From Chitinophaga eiseniae (GTDB lineage: Bacteria > Bacteroidota > Bacteroidia > Chitinophagales > Chitinophagaceae): 64,000 nt of DNA. Position 1 is the stretch's first letter. Each line of letters opens with the position of its first letter. Under the pieces are notes generated by a model. That model did no database searches. It was not told where the DNA came from and worked only from the letters and a program-made list of their open reading frames with translations. The position numbers and the translations under genes are program-made. The stretch spans positions 496,001-560,000 of the forward strand of contig NZ_JABAHZ010000001.1 in the NCBI RefSeq assembly GCF_012641265.1. Direction: 5' to 3'. Of the stretch, positions 32,072-40,277 are shown piece by piece.

Positions 32072-33694
32072 TTACCAGTTCGGGTTTTGTTGCATATTTG
32101 GATTGGCATTGATTTCTACCAGCGGAATAGGCCAAACGTAATCGCGGGCAGGGTTGAATTTGCGCTGCTCTACTACAACGGCCTTGCCTGTGGAAGGATC
32201 TACAGCACCTTCCGCCGCCTGATTGAGTACAATTTCGGCGGTTTTCCAACGGCGGATATCGTATAGGCGTTGTCCTTCAAATGCCAGTTCCACCTGTCTC
32301 TCCCGGCGTATCAATTCCCGCATCTTCGCCTGGGTATTATACTGGTTAATATCTACATTCGGCATTCCCGCCCGGTTGCGGATCATATTGAGGTATTTTA
32401 CGACATCAGGATTTTGCCAGTCGCCGGTTTCTACCAGCGCTTCCACGTAATCCAGCAATATCTCGGCATAACGGATAATCATGAAATTAAGAGAACCCGC
32501 CCAGGGGGTGCCGGCATCTCTCGGATCCACATACTTTTTAATCCAGTAACCGGTTTGGGTCGATTGTGTCTGACCAATCAAATCGGGGCCTCCGGGTGTG
32601 AATGGATCCAGCTTGCGGTTAACGAAAGTTTCTCCTGGTACCATAACACTGGCTGCCAGCCTTGGATCCCGGTTTTGCTTGTATTCCGGCTGGCGTTTGT
32701 AAATCGCCATACTATCTGCTCCCAATTCACTCAGCGTTTTGCCCTGCAGTGTTTCGTAGGTGTTAACGATAGCCGCGGTAGGGTTGGTAGTGGCCTGGCC
32801 TCCCAGGCTTTTGGGCGCGTTCCGGAAAAATGATTCTGTTTGTGCTCCGCGGCGGAACAAGATACGTTCTTTGTTGATGATTCCACTATAGGAGAATAAC
32901 CCGCTATAGCTGTTGATGGCAGGATCGGAACTGTGATATAGCTCATAGGCATTCAGCGCGATCAGTTTCCTCGCAGCTGCTATACATTTCGTATAGTCGC
33001 CTACGTTAATATACAGGATGGTCTGTAAGGCATAGCAGGTGCCTTTGCTCATTCGATAAGCATCGCTTTCGGTATAGGTAGCAGGTAAGCTGGCAGCGGC
33101 TGTATCCAGCTCAGCAACGAGGAAATTCACGACTTCTTCCCTGGAGTTCCGTTTCACAAATTGGCCTGCCGGCAGCAGCGACTGGTTCACAATGGGAATA
33201 GGGCCATAGAGCAGGAACAGGTCGAGATGATACCAGGCGCGCAGGGCACGGGCTTCCGCAGCATAGCGGGCTTTGCGCGCAGTATCCTCTACATAAGCTT
33301 TACGATAGTTTTCGAGAAAACGGCTGGCATTACGGATATAAGAGTAGCTCTTCTGGTATATTGCCTGTACTGAGCCGGTTTGACTGGTAGCCAGGCCTAC
33401 CGGGTATACCTGCCAATCGCCATAGTTGCCGCGGAACACTGCTTCATCTGTTGTACCTGACAAGTGTATACGGGAGTTGGAGATGTACTCGTAGTCCCCC
33501 AGGGTGCCACAGGGCAACCCACCATATATCTGTTCCAGCGCATTTTGCAGATCTATTTCAAGATTCCACCATTTTGGATCCGTGGTGGCAGTAGGGTTGT
33601 CGCGTACCAGGAAATCTTTTTTACACGCAGTGATGCCCAGTAGCAGGCAGGCTGCCAGGATATATATTTGTTTGCTGTATTTTCTTTTTTGCAT
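32072..33694 (-). CDS. SusD/RagB family outer-membrane lipoprotein
   Basis: The 540-residue product has a lipoprotein signal with lipobox LGITACKK. The SusD scaffold is complete: RNASRFLENYRKAY, then RYAAEARALRAWYHLDLFLLY, the central TPR-like helices, IIRYAEILLDYVEALVETG, and the C-terminal MIRNRAGMP and RERQVELAFEGQRLYDIRRW. It sits 19 bp behind susC in the same operon. SusD captures the glycan or other ligand at the surface. No glycoside hydrolase is next to this pair, so the substrate is unknown. Confidence 0.96.
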   Translation of the reverse strand: MQKRKYSKQIYILAACLLLGITACKKDFLVRDNPTATTDPKWWNLEIDLQNALEQIYGGLPCGTLGDYEYISNSRIHLSGTTDEAVFRGNYGDWQVYPVGLATSQTGSVQAIYQKSYSYIRNASRFLENYRKAYVEDTARKARYAAEARALRAWYHLDLFLLYGPIPIVNQSLLPAGQFVKRNSREEVVNFLVAELDTAAASLPATYTESDAYRMSKGTCYALQTILYINVGDYTKCIAAARKLIALNAYELYHSSDPAINSYSGLFSYSGIINKERILFRRGAQTESFFRNAPKSLGGQATTNPTAAIVNTYETLQGKTLSELGADSMAIYKRQPEYKQNRDPRLAASVMVPGETFVNRKLDPFTPGGPDLIGQTQSTQTGYWIKKYVDPRDAGTPWAGSLNFMIIRYAEILLDYVEALVETGDWQNPDVVKYLNMIRNRAGMPNVDINQYNTQAKMRELIRRERQVELAFEGQRLYDIRRWKTAEIVLNQAAEGAVDPSTGKAVVVEQRKFNPARDYVWPIPLVEINANPNMQQNPNW

Positions 33695-33713
33695 AATCAG
33701 AGATGTTAAGAGA

Positions 33714-36700
33714 TCAGAATGTTACATTCAGGCCGGCAGTATACACTTTCATAATCGGGTAGGTGGTCTGGTCTCCCCGGCTTTCCGGATCACCCGCTTT
33801 TATCTGGGAAATGGTAAAAGGATTCTGGGCATTGACATATACCCGCACTGTCTTTATTTTGATTTTTCTCTCCAACTTAAAATTATACCCTAGCTGTATG
33901 TATCTTACCCGGGTAAATGCGCCATTATAGGCCCAGAAATCAGAACTTTTTTCGTTACCACCCGGCGATGGCAACAAGCGGGGGAACCTGGCGTCGGTGT
34001 GCTCAGGTGTCCAGTAGTCAAGATGCCAGGTAAGCGGGGTACCACCTTCTCCTGCCGCGTTAAACGGAAGGGCTATACGTCCGCTATACATCGCCACTAC
34101 CTTACCCACGGCGGTAATCATCGTTTCAAAATCCAGGTTTTTCCATTTAAGGGAGATGCTGCCGAAGTAGTTGTTATAGGGTTCGGTAGCGCCCAGGGGT
34201 ACCCGGTCATTATCATCTATTACGCCGTTGTGATCGATATCTGCATAGCGGATATCGCCTGCTGCCTGCCCGGGCAACATAGGAATACCTTTGGCTATAT
34301 CGCTTTGCTGTATCAATCCCAGGCTCTTGAACCCATAGTATTCCGCTAATGGACCGCCTACCTGGCGGATAATATTACCTTCAATAATAGGCCGCTCCTG
34401 CGCCAGTTTCAGCAAAGTGGAGCGGTTGCGGGAATACCCGGCATTGAGGGTAAGGGAGAAATTTTTTGATAACTGCGCATTGTAGGAGGCTTTTATTTCC
34501 CAGCCCACATTTTTCATACTGCCAATGTTGACAGGTGTTTTATTGATGGCAGAGGTAAGCGTAGGTTGTGGCGAAAGGATGAGGTCTGTTGTTTTTTTAT
34601 CATACCAGTCAAATGTGAGATCCAGTTTGTTTTTAAACAGGCTAATATCGGCGCCCAGATCCAGTATCGATACTTTTTCCCAGGTGATGTTGGGATTCCC
34701 GAAACTGGCTTCGGTACCATTATAGGTATTGATGGTAGATTGGTAGCTGTAAGGACTGATATTATTATTGCCCAGTTTACCATAGGAGCCACGCAGTTTT
34801 AATTCATCCAGGAAAGTGAGCGATTGCATGAATGATTCGCTGCCCAGGTTCCAGCCGGCTGCTATAGAGGGGAAATTGCCCCATTTCCGGTTAGGGGCAA
34901 AGAGGGAAGAGCCATCCCGGCGCAGTCCCAGTTCCAGCAGGTATTTATCAGCATAGCTATAGTATACTTTACCGAAATAGGAGTTGAGCGCGATTTCTGT
35001 CCAGGTATCAGTATTGTTTAATTCCCTGGAATATCCTGCCAGTGCATTGATACGGTGTTGCCCAAAGGTTTTGGTATAATCGAGGTTACCGCCGGTATAG
35101 TAGTAACTGGACCGGTTGGTGGGCCCTGCATCCTTCATATCTGTGAAATCGCGTCCTGTTTTCTGATTGGTGAAATAGTCAAAGAAGATATAGGCGTCGC
35201 GGTTGGTTTTGTTGGCGCCGGTAGATACGCGATAGCTGAATTGTCCCTTCAGGCTCAGGCCTGGCAGTATTTCCCATTTTGGACGCAGATTGATCAGCAC
35301 TTCATCCCGGATACGGTTGATGGTGCCGCCTCTTTCTACATTGGCTACCGGATTCCAGCTTTCGCCATAGGTGCCGTAGTAAGTATAGCCGGGTCTTTCC
35401 GGCTTATCGGGATATTTGGAGGCAATGTTGGGAGGAGCGGTGTACACCCAGCTAAGAATACCGCTGGTACTCCTTCCCCAGGCATAAGGTTCCTGTTGCT
35501 GATCACGCGCAGCGAAGAGATCCATGAACACCACAAAGTTTTTCCGGAGATCTACACTGGTATTTGCTCTCACAGTACCGCGATTGAACGACGAGTTCTG
35601 GATCATGCCCTGTTGACTCAGGTAGTTGGCTGTAAGGGCAAAACGGGCCGCGCTGTTGCCACCGGACACCGACAGGGAATGTTGCTGTATGGACGACTGC
35701 TGGCGCATCACTTCTTCCCGCCAGTGGGTATCGGGATATTTCACCGGATCACTGTGGTCGGCCGTCTGTTTAATCACGTCGTCTGTGTATAAAGGATCTC
35801 CTCCGTTGTTTCGCAATGCTTCATTACTCATACGCATATACGTAGCTGCATCTACAAAGTGCGGAGTGAAAGTGGGTGACTGGAATCCCGTGTAGCCGTT
35901 GTATTGCACATTTACCACACCAGGCGCACCTCTCTTGGTGGTAATGATGATTACTCCATTACCTGCCCTGGCTCCATACATAGAGGCAGCAGCCGCATCT
36001 TTCAGTACGGTAATATTTTCAATGGTATTGGGATCGAGTTTGTTCATATCGAAAGGAACGCCATCTACCAGCACCAGGGGATCAGAACCCAGGAAAGAGC
36101 TGACGCCCCGGATTTTGACGGCAGCCGCATCACCTCCAGGCAGCCCTGATGACTGGCTGACATTAATGCCGGTTACGCCGCCCTGTAGTGCCTGCGACAA
36201 CTGTGTAATGGGTTTATTATTGACATTGGCCATATTCAGGCTGCTGACAGAGGAGGCCAGGTGTTTCACTTTTTGTTCAGAGAAACCTGTTACCACCAGT
36301 GTATTCAGGCTGTTTACATTCTCCTCCAGGGAAACGGTCACGTTTCGTTGGCTACCTTTTACGATATACTCTTTTGGCTTATACCCGATGAAACTGAATA
36401 CCAGGATTTCATCGGCCTGGGTTTTTAATTCAAAGAAACCATCGGCATCGGTTACTACGCCCCGGGTAGTTCCCTTTACAGTAACCGTGGCGCCAGGAAT
36501 CGGAACGGGTGGTTCCGCCTGGTTCAGCACGCGGCCCCGCAGCAACAGGGTATCTGCATTGGCCGCCAATACCGTTGGTGTGATTAGAATATTGTTTCCC
36601 CTTTCTTTCCATTGGTAATGCTGGGGAGCCAATAGGTTGTTCAGGATTTCTTCAACAGAAATATCCTGGAAGGAAGTGGTCACCAGCCCTGCGCCATTTA

Positions 36701-36992
36701 CTTGTGCGGCGTTGTACGCAAAACGTAACGGGGTGGATTGTTCAATCCTGCGCAAAACCTGCAACAGTGGTTCGTTTTTCACCTGCATGGTGAGTTTCAT
36801 CGTCTTCAGTCGCTGCGCGGAAGCATCGTCCGCCCTCAGACTGGTCACGCTGGCTGTTAAAAGAGCGAGTAGGAGTGATGAGATACGCATGAGCGGAATT
36901 AAATTTTGGTTGATGACACGGCATTTTCTTGCCCATGGGCGAAAAAATGCCCGTGCCTTTTCAATTACATGAAATTGCATAGATTTGTACAA
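33714..36992 (-). CDS. SusC/RagA family TonB-dependent receptor with STN domain
   Basis: The 1092-residue protein starts with a short hydrophilic extension and a signal peptide (MRISSLLLALLTASVTSLRADDASA). An STN domain follows (TMKLTMQVKNEPLLQVLRRI), then a carboxypeptidase-like beta domain (VPIPGATVTVKGTTRGVVTD), the plug (LVVTGFSEQKVKHLASSV, then VDGVPFDMNKLDPNTIENI) and a large beta barrel ending in LNVTF. The STN domain receives or sends a signal through the FecR anti-sigma protein, encoded just upstream. An alternative start four codons in (MQFHVIEK) fits the usual family start. Transported ligand unknown. Confidence 0.96.
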   Translation of the reverse strand: MYKSMQFHVIEKARAFFRPWARKCRVINQNLIPLMRISSLLLALLTASVTSLRADDASAQRLKTMKLTMQVKNEPLLQVLRRIEQSTPLRFAYNAAQVNGAGLVTTSFQDISVEEILNNLLAPQHYQWKERGNNILITPTVLAANADTLLLRGRVLNQAEPPVPIPGATVTVKGTTRGVVTDADGFFELKTQADEILVFSFIGYKPKEYIVKGSQRNVTVSLEENVNSLNTLVVTGFSEQKVKHLASSVSSLNMANVNNKPITQLSQALQGGVTGINVSQSSGLPGGDAAAVKIRGVSSFLGSDPLVLVDGVPFDMNKLDPNTIENITVLKDAAAASMYGARAGNGVIIITTKRGAPGVVNVQYNGYTGFQSPTFTPHFVDAATYMRMSNEALRNNGGDPLYTDDVIKQTADHSDPVKYPDTHWREEVMRQQSSIQQHSLSVSGGNSAARFALTANYLSQQGMIQNSSFNRGTVRANTSVDLRKNFVVFMDLFAARDQQQEPYAWGRSTSGILSWVYTAPPNIASKYPDKPERPGYTYYGTYGESWNPVANVERGGTINRIRDEVLINLRPKWEILPGLSLKGQFSYRVSTGANKTNRDAYIFFDYFTNQKTGRDFTDMKDAGPTNRSSYYYTGGNLDYTKTFGQHRINALAGYSRELNNTDTWTEIALNSYFGKVYYSYADKYLLELGLRRDGSSLFAPNRKWGNFPSIAAGWNLGSESFMQSLTFLDELKLRGSYGKLGNNNISPYSYQSTINTYNGTEASFGNPNITWEKVSILDLGADISLFKNKLDLTFDWYDKKTTDLILSPQPTLTSAINKTPVNIGSMKNVGWEIKASYNAQLSKNFSLTLNAGYSRNRSTLLKLAQERPIIEGNIIRQVGGPLAEYYGFKSLGLIQQSDIAKGIPMLPGQAAGDIRYADIDHNGVIDDNDRVPLGATEPYNNYFGSISLKWKNLDFETMITAVGKVVAMYSGRIALPFNAAGEGGTPLTWHLDYWTPEHTDARFPRLLPSPGGNEKSSDFWAYNGAFTRVRYIQLGYNFKLERKIKIKTVRVYVNAQNPFTISQIKAGDPESRGDQTTYPIMKVYTAGLNVTF

Positions 36993-37059
36993 GGTTTTGT
37001 GTTACGTAATAGAACTCTTAACCGGCCGTCTTGTCTCGAACACAAGGCGGCCTTTTTTT
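36990..37059 (+). ncRNA. Candidate short antisense RNA at the susC 5' end
   Basis: A TAGATTTG box (36980-36987, matching the Bacteroidota TAnnTTTG -7 element) on the plus strand overlaps the susC start codon. About 37 bp further is a strong plus-strand terminator ending in T7 at 37059. The predicted transcript of about 65-70 nt would be antisense to the susC leader. I recall that DonS-like antisense RNAs occupy the same place in Bacteroides PULs. A convincing -33 box was not seen, so confidence is modest. Confidence 0.4.
37024..37059 (+). terminator. Plus-strand intrinsic terminator in front of susC
   Basis: GGCCGTCTTGT (37024-37034) and ACAAGGCGGCC (37042-37052) form an 11-bp stem with one G-U pair and a 7-nt loop, followed by T7 (37053-37059). 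The flanking genes FecR and susC are both on the minus strand, so this terminator has no sense gene to end. On the minus strand no T run follows the stem. Confidence 0.75.
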
Positions 37060-37112
37060 GCGTTGTTGATTTCAGTTTTTTTCGATAAACGTGTTTTAAG
37101 AGGTACTTTTTA

Positions 37113-38102
37113 TTATTTCCAATTCAATGTTACCCGCTTGTTCGGGTGGTCTATATGGTAGTTTATATGGTTGACATCGCGAATCATATTCAACAGGTCA
37201 TCCAGGTGATCGCGGCGATTGACGCTGCCGGTATAACGCTCGTCCATGATACTGGAGTCCTGCACCTGGAAGGTATACCCATACCATTGGGTCAGTATCA
37301 CGGTCACCTCCCGCAATGCCTGGTTATCAAATAATACTTCCTGGGGTTGCATCTGTTGTAATTGAAGGCGGTTTGCTTTGCCTATTGTACAGGTGCCCGA
37401 GTGGGAATGGTATATGAGGCGGTCGGAAGCTTCCAGGGTCCCCAGGGCATCGCGGTCCCGGCTTACGGCTACCTTGCCTTCCAGTACCGTAATAGCTATA
37501 CTATCGGCCTGACCAGACTGCACGCTGAATGTAGTCCCCAAAACATGGGTGCTAAGCCGTCCGCTATTAACAACAAAAGGTTGCGGCCGGGCCATTACCT
37601 CAAAAAGCGCAGTACCTTCCAATACCACCGTTCTTTGGTGGCTGCTGAAATCAGCCGGGTAATGAAGGCGACTATGGGGTTGCAGCCATACTACGGAACT
37701 ATCAGGTAGGGTAGTGGTAAGGGGCACGTTGGTGGCTTCCATCACCAGCATTTGTTCACTGGCACGACGACCGTGGTATAGAAAATAAAAAAGCATGCTT
37801 CCTCCCAATAACAGCAAAATGGCTGCCGCCCGGAACCAACGCTGTTTTCTGCGTATGGAAAAAACCTGCTGTTCTACTGCCTGCAACTGTTGCAGCCCAT
37901 TTAGTTTGTTTAGTAATGATTGCCGTAATTCCTCCCGTACCTGGCCGGCTCGCTCGCTGCCAGCTTCGAGCCAGTCGGCTCCTGCATCAAAACCTGCATA
38001 CCAGTTTTCTACCCATTTTTTCTCGGCCAGCGTGACTTCTTCATTCAGGTATTTTTCAATCAGGATCAGCAAAGAGTCTTTATCCATAGGGTGCCTTTTC
38101 AT
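37113..38102 (-). CDS. FecR family anti-sigma factor / transducer
   Basis: The 329-residue protein (possibly starting at an internal Met five codons in, MDKDSLLILIEKYL). The N-terminal cytoplasmic part has LIEKYLNEEVTLAEKKWVENW and one membrane span (AAAILLLLGGSMLFYFLYH, about 92-110). The FecR domain follows: TTTLPDSSVVWLQPHSRLHY, then VVLEGTALFEV and LSTHVLGTTFSV. A C-terminal STN-like domain (LREVTVILTQWYGYTFQV) ends the protein. It relays the state of the TonB receptor to the ECF sigma factor encoded divergently. Confidence 0.95.
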   Translation of the reverse strand: MKRHPMDKDSLLILIEKYLNEEVTLAEKKWVENWYAGFDAGADWLEAGSERAGQVREELRQSLLNKLNGLQQLQAVEQQVFSIRRKQRWFRAAAILLLLGGSMLFYFLYHGRRASEQMLVMEATNVPLTTTLPDSSVVWLQPHSRLHYPADFSSHQRTVVLEGTALFEVMARPQPFVVNSGRLSTHVLGTTFSVQSGQADSIAITVLEGKVAVSRDRDALGTLEASDRLIYHSHSGTCTIGKANRLQLQQMQPQEVLFDNQALREVTVILTQWYGYTFQVQDSSIMDERYTGSVNRRDHLDDLLNMIRDVNHINYHIDHPNKRVTLNWK

Positions 38103-38157
38103 AACTAACGAATGAAACAGGCATTACCGCCATTCCGTTTAAAAAAACAATATCATA

Positions 38158-38823
38158 TTGGTTTGCGAGAATATACTATTTGTTGGACGCAGGGGAAAGG
38201 GGTACATTAGTTGCATTAAATCAATCTATATCAAACAGGATCAACCATATGACGAAGCCCTGCTTTTCCGTATGCTACTGGATGGAAAGGAGGAGGCGTT
38301 CGAAGCCATATATAACGTATATGCGGTCCCGTTACTAAACGCCGCATTCAGGCGTTTGCGCTCTGAAGAAGAAGCGAAAGAAGTAGTACAGGAAGTATTT
38401 ATCAGCCTCTTTTTGAAAAAAAATGAGATCAAATATGCCGGTAACCTGGGAGGGTATCTACATACCGTGCTGCGTCACCGTATCCTCGATATTTTCCGGG
38501 TCGACCTCTTGCATGCTTCCCATCATCAGCAGCTGCGTCAGCAGCAGGAAGGAGCCTGTTACCTGGAAGACCGGCTGGAACGAAAGGAACTGGCGCTTCG
38601 CCTGCAACAATGCATTAACCTGTTACCTGATAAGTGCCGGGAGGTATTTATCCTCAGCCGCTATGACGGGCTTTCCTATAAAGCGATTGCCACCCGTCTG
38701 AAAATATCTGTCAACACCGTAGAAAAACACGTGGGTAAAGCACTGCGTTTGCTGCGCCTGCAGCTGGGCGACGAAGAAATATTATTGTTGGTATTGGTCA
38801 TGTGGGGACTAACGACTTATTAA
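38158..38823 (+). CDS. ECF-type RNA polymerase sigma factor (Bacteroidota FecI-like)
   Basis: Region 2 is YDEALLFRMLLDGKEEAFEAI with EEEAKEVVQEVFISLFLKK, and region 4 is LPDKCREVFILSRYDGLSYK and IATRLKISVNTVEKHVGKAL. It pairs with the FecR/SusC system. The start is unusual: no ATG or GTG exists between the upstream stop (38140) and the Met of MLLDGKEE (38272), which would cut region 2. The only conventional choice covering region 2 is TTG 38158; a non-canonical start nearer to KQDQPYDEALL is possible. It is divergent from fecR, whereas the two are often in one direction. Confidence 0.92.
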   Translation: MVCENILFVGRRGKGYISCIKSIYIKQDQPYDEALLFRMLLDGKEEAFEAIYNVYAVPLLNAAFRRLRSEEEAKEVVQEVFISLFLKKNEIKYAGNLGGYLHTVLRHRILDIFRVDLLHASHHQQLRQQQEGACYLEDRLERKELALRLQQCINLLPDKCREVFILSRYDGLSYKAIATRLKISVNTVEKHVGKALRLLRLQLGDEEILLLVLVMWGLTTY

Positions 38824-38835
38824 TATCCTATCAAT

Positions 38836-38876
38836 AAAAAGCATGCCACCTCAGCATTTGAGGTGGCATGCTTTTT
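38836..38876. terminator. Strong bidirectional terminator
   Basis: An 18-bp perfect stem runs from 38836-38853 (AAAAAGCATGCCACCTCA) to 38859-38876, with a 5-nt loop (GCATT) and T/A runs at both ends. It serves the sigma gene and the convergent redox operon. Confidence 0.9.
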
Positions 38877-38891
38877 ATGGCTACGAGCGGT

Positions 38892-39152
38892 TCAGGGAAA
38901 TTCCTTCTTACCCTTCTTATACCCCATCGGTAAAAAATATAACCAAAAGAACCCGATCAGGAATAATACCAATGATGCAATAAAGGCTGGCAGCGCAATA
39001 TCCCGGTTATCTCCCAGCGCATTGTTAAGGCCGGTATACAACAACCATATCTGCAGGCCGATATTCAAAATAAGAATAATAATCAGCGCAGATATTAGGG
39101 TATTGGTTTTATTGGGATGCGCTTTGTTTTGCGCATCTTTGAAGTTACTCAT
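38892..39152 (-). CDS. Small two-span membrane protein, last gene of redox operon (DUF6755-like)
   Basis: The 86-residue protein has a basic N-terminus (MSNFKDAQNKAHPNKTN) and two hydrophobic spans (LISALIIILILNIGLQIWLLY and IASLVLFLIGFFWLYFLP), then a KKGKKEFP tail. Its start overlaps the stop of the Rieske gene by 4 bp, so it is translationally coupled to it. It is probably a membrane anchor or spacer of the complex. I recall small proteins called DUF6755 in such clusters, at low certainty. Confidence 0.75.
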   Translation of the reverse strand: MSNFKDAQNKAHPNKTNTLISALIIILILNIGLQIWLLYTGLNNALGDNRDIALPAFIASLVLFLIGFFWLYFLPMGYKKGKKEFP

Positions 39153-39673
39153 AACGACTCATTTTTAGTTAATTCACCGCTAACCGCTTTCACATATACA
39201 TCTTCTCCTTTCAGCACTACTTCCAGGGCTGGTAAAGACCTGGGTGGCGGTCCTGCGAGTACTTCGCCGGTCATGGCATCAAAGAAACCTTCATGGCAGG
39301 GGCATACGATTTGTCCGCTGCCAGGTTTATAATATACCGCGCAGGAGAGGTGGGTGCATTTTTGCTCATAAGCTCTCCAGCTGTCGTTTTCGAGCCGGAT
39401 GAGTATATACGGGATGTTGCTTCCCGCGATGGTAAAGGAACGGGTGCCGCCGGTAGGTACGCTGTCGGCTTTGCAAATAAAATGTTCTCCTTTTACTTCT
39501 TCCGGTGGAAAGAAATTGGCTTTCACGGCTACGTAGGCGCTACCTGCTGCAAGTCCCCCGGATACCAGGCACAGGAACCGGGCAAAATCGCGGCGACTGA
39601 TTTTAGTCGCTTCGGTTCTTTCAATGGGAAAGTCCTGTTTCCAGTGCGGTTCCGTAATAGGTTTATCGGACAT
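39149..39673 (-). CDS. Rieske [2Fe-2S] protein
   Basis: The 174-residue protein has a twin-arginine-like anchor near the N-terminus (KISRRDFARFLCLVSGGLAAG, residues 25-45). The Rieske cluster motif is C106-x-H108 (CTHLSC) and C124-x2-H127 (CPCHEG), with the extra cysteines C111 and C126 able to form the stabilising disulfide. This points to a high-potential type cluster on the periplasmic side of the membrane. It follows the ferredoxin gene by 10 bp. Confidence 0.94.
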   Translation of the reverse strand: MSDKPITEPHWKQDFPIERTEATKISRRDFARFLCLVSGGLAAGSAYVAVKANFFPPEEVKGEHFICKADSVPTGGTRSFTIAGSNIPYILIRLENDSWRAYEQKCTHLSCAVYYKPGSGQIVCPCHEGFFDAMTGEVLAGPPPRSLPALEVVLKGEDVYVKAVSGELTKNESL

Positions 39674-39683
39674 ATGATCCAGT

Positions 39684-40253
39684 TTAATGTATTCTCAAAT
39701 GAGTACTGCCTTTGGGCATCATAATATTCACTTTTGTGGTCACGGTTTCCGCGCCGAAAAGGAAGGTGTTCACCGGCGTGCTGTTGGGACGCATACGGCT
39801 GATTTCTTCCCGGGTGCCGTAGAACAGGGCCTGGCTGGGACAAACGGTGGCGCACATCGGTTTTTTGCCTGCGCTGGTACGATCATAGCACATGTTGCAT
39901 TTCATCATCATATCGTATTTCTCTTCTTTGATCGGCACACCAAAGGGACAGGCCATTACGCAATTGGAGCAGCCAATACAGCGGGCGGTGTTGGCGGTAT
40001 GTACTACGCCAAAATCATCTTTGGAAATGGCATCTGCGGGGCATACCCGCGCGCAAACGGGGTTGTCGCAATGCATACACACCTGCACCGTAGTTTGAAT
40101 GGTAACGGCGCGCTCTACATAGTTTACATGGATCATGCTTTCATGACCGTTGGTTTCGCATTCTGCGCAGGCCATTTCGCAGGCTTTACAGCCAATGCAG
40201 CGCTGCATGTCCACGAAAAACTCCATATCGGTTTTATAGGCGGTAACTTCCAT
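39684..40253 (-). CDS. Four-cluster [4Fe-4S] ferredoxin-type subunit of a molybdoenzyme
   Basis: The 189-residue protein has sixteen cysteines arranged as DmsB/NrfC-type subunits: [35 protein letters not shown] and CNMC with CATVC. It should carry four [4Fe-4S] clusters in a wire between a catalytic subunit and a membrane partner. There is no signal peptide, so it is cytoplasmic unless carried with a Tat partner. It lies 24 bp behind the catalytic-subunit gene. Confidence 0.94.
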   Translation of the reverse strand: MEVTAYKTDMEFFVDMQRCIGCKACEMACAECETNGHESMIHVNYVERAVTIQTTVQVCMHCDNPVCARVCPADAISKDDFGVVHTANTARCIGCSNCVMACPFGVPIKEEKYDMMMKCNMCYDRTSAGKKPMCATVCPSQALFYGTREEISRMRPNSTPVNTFLFGAETVTTKVNIMMPKGSTHLRIH

Positions 40254-40277
40254 ATGGTTATATTGTTTAGCGTCAAA

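Noticed and set aside
35055..35792. Long plus-strand frame inside susC
   Set aside because: Antisense to a clear TonB receptor barrel; no domain or start context. The same holds for 35899-36618.
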